NCBI GenBank assembly: GCA_021776775.1
Contig: JAJFFE010000287.1
Coordinates: 1-64,000, forward strand
DNA: 64,000 nucleotides
Direction of reading: 5' to 3'
DNA from: Planctomycetota bacterium
GTDB taxonomy: Bacteria; Planctomycetota; UBA8108; UBA1146; JAJFFE01
Made by a program: the position numbers and the translations under genes. Shown piece by piece: positions 63,901 to 64,000 of the stretch. Within the stretch, counting starts at the first letter, position 1. Each line of letters opens with the position of its first letter. The notes beneath the pieces are model-generated. The model was given only the letters and a program-made list of their open reading frames with translations, made no database searches and had not been told where the DNA came from.

Positions 63901-64000
63901 ACTGATCCCTCGGGGGGATACCAATGTCGAGGCGGGGCTCGATCTGGCGTACCGCGTCGCCGACGACGCCTTCGCTACCCGGGCCATGAATCGGGTGGTG
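60938..64000 (+). CDS. Anti-sigma zinc-finger and von Willebrand type A fusion protein, 3' end cut by the window
   Basis: The frame is open for 1021 codons to the end of the window. Residues 35-65 form a zf-HC2-type anti-sigma zinc finger (His50-x3-Cys54-x2-Cys57). A membrane segment is at about 109-131 (WAIPLGAAAAALLLIVSLMPGFF). A very long, Lys/Arg/Ser/Gly-rich disordered region spans about 135-800. Then comes a YfbK-like N-terminal domain (STFAMDVDTAAYSRSRDLL, from 832) and a vWA domain whose MIDAS motif is DTSGSM from Asp927. The start overlaps the sigma gene as ATGA. The expected role is to hold the ECF factor at the membrane until an extracytoplasmic signal is sensed by the vWA part (inference). 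Confidence 0.85.
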   Translation, partial: MTRPLQRHSQQPEDNASRLTRDDDGHLRSLLTAYIFGAISPAGRTEVETHLEGCEACREEYALLRETAELVSGLCEDPQAGDSEYSFEERRVERVLTASRKQHRFLPRWAIPLGAAAAALLLIVSLMPGFFRSGRRGVVSSAWDSSPANGVMFEASTDSGIAPSLGGNESKRARPSSQALTPAESPMARYRAKPENEASFDPTKKRAMERRPKILEGNKKKPMVTLRPDVVAPAKPKGVDMHNMTTKKIMRNSVTDSFGTLAEDSFTSLDAVEIYNTQNRSLRRNESWAADGAGLDDAKNAPGQGVDSWYMKKNKDVAGDESRSFLGRAAEKAAAPDPSVTVMADAPASYYAAGEESEEEQDLPDTVTHYGRRQLATAARDKSVSFDRAPIAAGTVLHVSPDGAGGPLGGSGGAGGYSGYKSELSELAKNLDFEIQADTSLGDSQWGASPSKESAGSLDEVWRDSVQRLTPQTAAASRDAKGGVERRKSQKRGSGTRGVVRTEPLESFALGERTKFVSPPKRSAVTRKYAEPPVAGTADPRPGRRGAELAREAQQLQSVPSLGMSFGLVAPTQKPKGDLLGTTLLPTEQSPVANAAAVPADSEARFSYQPTHREFEGKTISPLSKRPAQKDLGLGALDHGRVELGDPDFYRQRNIEADPAAPFLAPQLAFEEEDTTTKIKIDHKLAALLERKNSLAVRRYERPDSTVAAQRGDDLLRHAKQLEDSDGVGAVAGLSDLIEETKVEQAVRFKNFVDNFNALDADDDEDSTPSLATAPRNRKVPRKRTATSAGGLGVVTVDQLSIPEPEVGDEGLGRQGFRDRYGVNPFVDTRIDHHSTFAMDVDTAAYSRSRDLLSSGRLPEASAVRVEAFVNSFSEELPADPAHDFSVFCEGAPSPFGADVDLVKISVKARELDDGERLPALLTLAVDTSGSMFIEGRLQTVRESLSMLVDTLDPADRIAIVAYGSEAYLALPHTPARERERILSVLGSLIPRGDTNVEAGLDLAYRVADDAFATRAMNRVV

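Noticed and set aside
1..64000. CRISPR array, IS element, integrase or prophage
   Set aside because: No regularly spaced repeats, transposase, integrase or structural phage gene was seen on either strand.

Overview
The window looks like a chromosomal segment of a GC-rich planctomycete-like bacterium. This is inferred from content, not from a database match. The clues are three secreted proteins ending in dockerin-like EF-hand repeats, a membrane Ser/Thr kinase fused to WD40 repeats, an elongation factor G of the spirochaete/planctomycete/deltaproteobacterial (mitochondrial EFG1-like) type, an ECF sigma factor coupled to an anti-sigma/vWA fusion protein, and frequent GTG/TTG starts. No rRNA, tRNA, CRISPR, IS element or phage gene was recognised, so this reads as stable chromosome rather than a mobile island.

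Layout. 1-3644: the 3' part of aroC, translationally coupled to a three-gene ABC-2 exporter. 3648-12738 (minus): a DUF1015 protein, a kinase-WD40 protein and a large carboxypeptidase-regulatory-repeat membrane protein. 12995-15234: a Wzm/Wzt-type polysaccharide exporter. 15240-16376 (minus): ispG. 16994-22150: a PKD/dockerin secreted protein, FxsA, a PaaZ/BoxD-type aldehyde dehydrogenase and an SGNH-like hydrolase. 22285-25093 (minus): fusA and a RecA/KaiC-like ATPase. 25462-33157: a TIGR03790-like dockerin protein, a minus-strand secreted TPR/thioredoxin-fold-like protein and a five-haem cytochrome with a dockerin tail. 33350-38617: mraY, a GrdB/PrdB-like selenoprotein and ileS. 38629-40238 (minus): a lipoprotein and a methyltransferase. 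40652-53692: a compact type II secretion operon in the order E-F-G-H-I-J-K-L-M-C-D. 53997-60049: a VOC protein, a structured noncoding region, an AsmA-like protein, a DUF1992 protein and an M3 oligopeptidase. 60378-64000: an ECF sigma factor and a very long anti-sigma/vWA protein that runs off the window.

The most notable observation is at 34417-35142. The reading frame stops at a TGA directly after a Cys codon, but the same frame continues with sequence typical of the glycine/sarcosine/betaine/D-proline reductase B family. A stem-loop with a GGUCU apical loop lies 21 nt after the TGA, as expected for a bacterial SECIS element. This gene should be read as a 241-residue selenoprotein with a Cys-Sec-x-x-Cys motif, not as a 154-residue protein. 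The second is 54834-55279: an unassigned region with many nested perfect stems, a plausible minus-strand promoter at one end and a minus-strand intrinsic terminator at the other. It is a candidate structured RNA of about 445 nt that I cannot match to RNase P RNA, tmRNA or SRP RNA.

Functionally, the T2SS could export the dockerin-tailed proteins, and the kinase, WD40 and vWA proteins look like signalling modules of the cell envelope. These links are inference from proximity and family knowledge.
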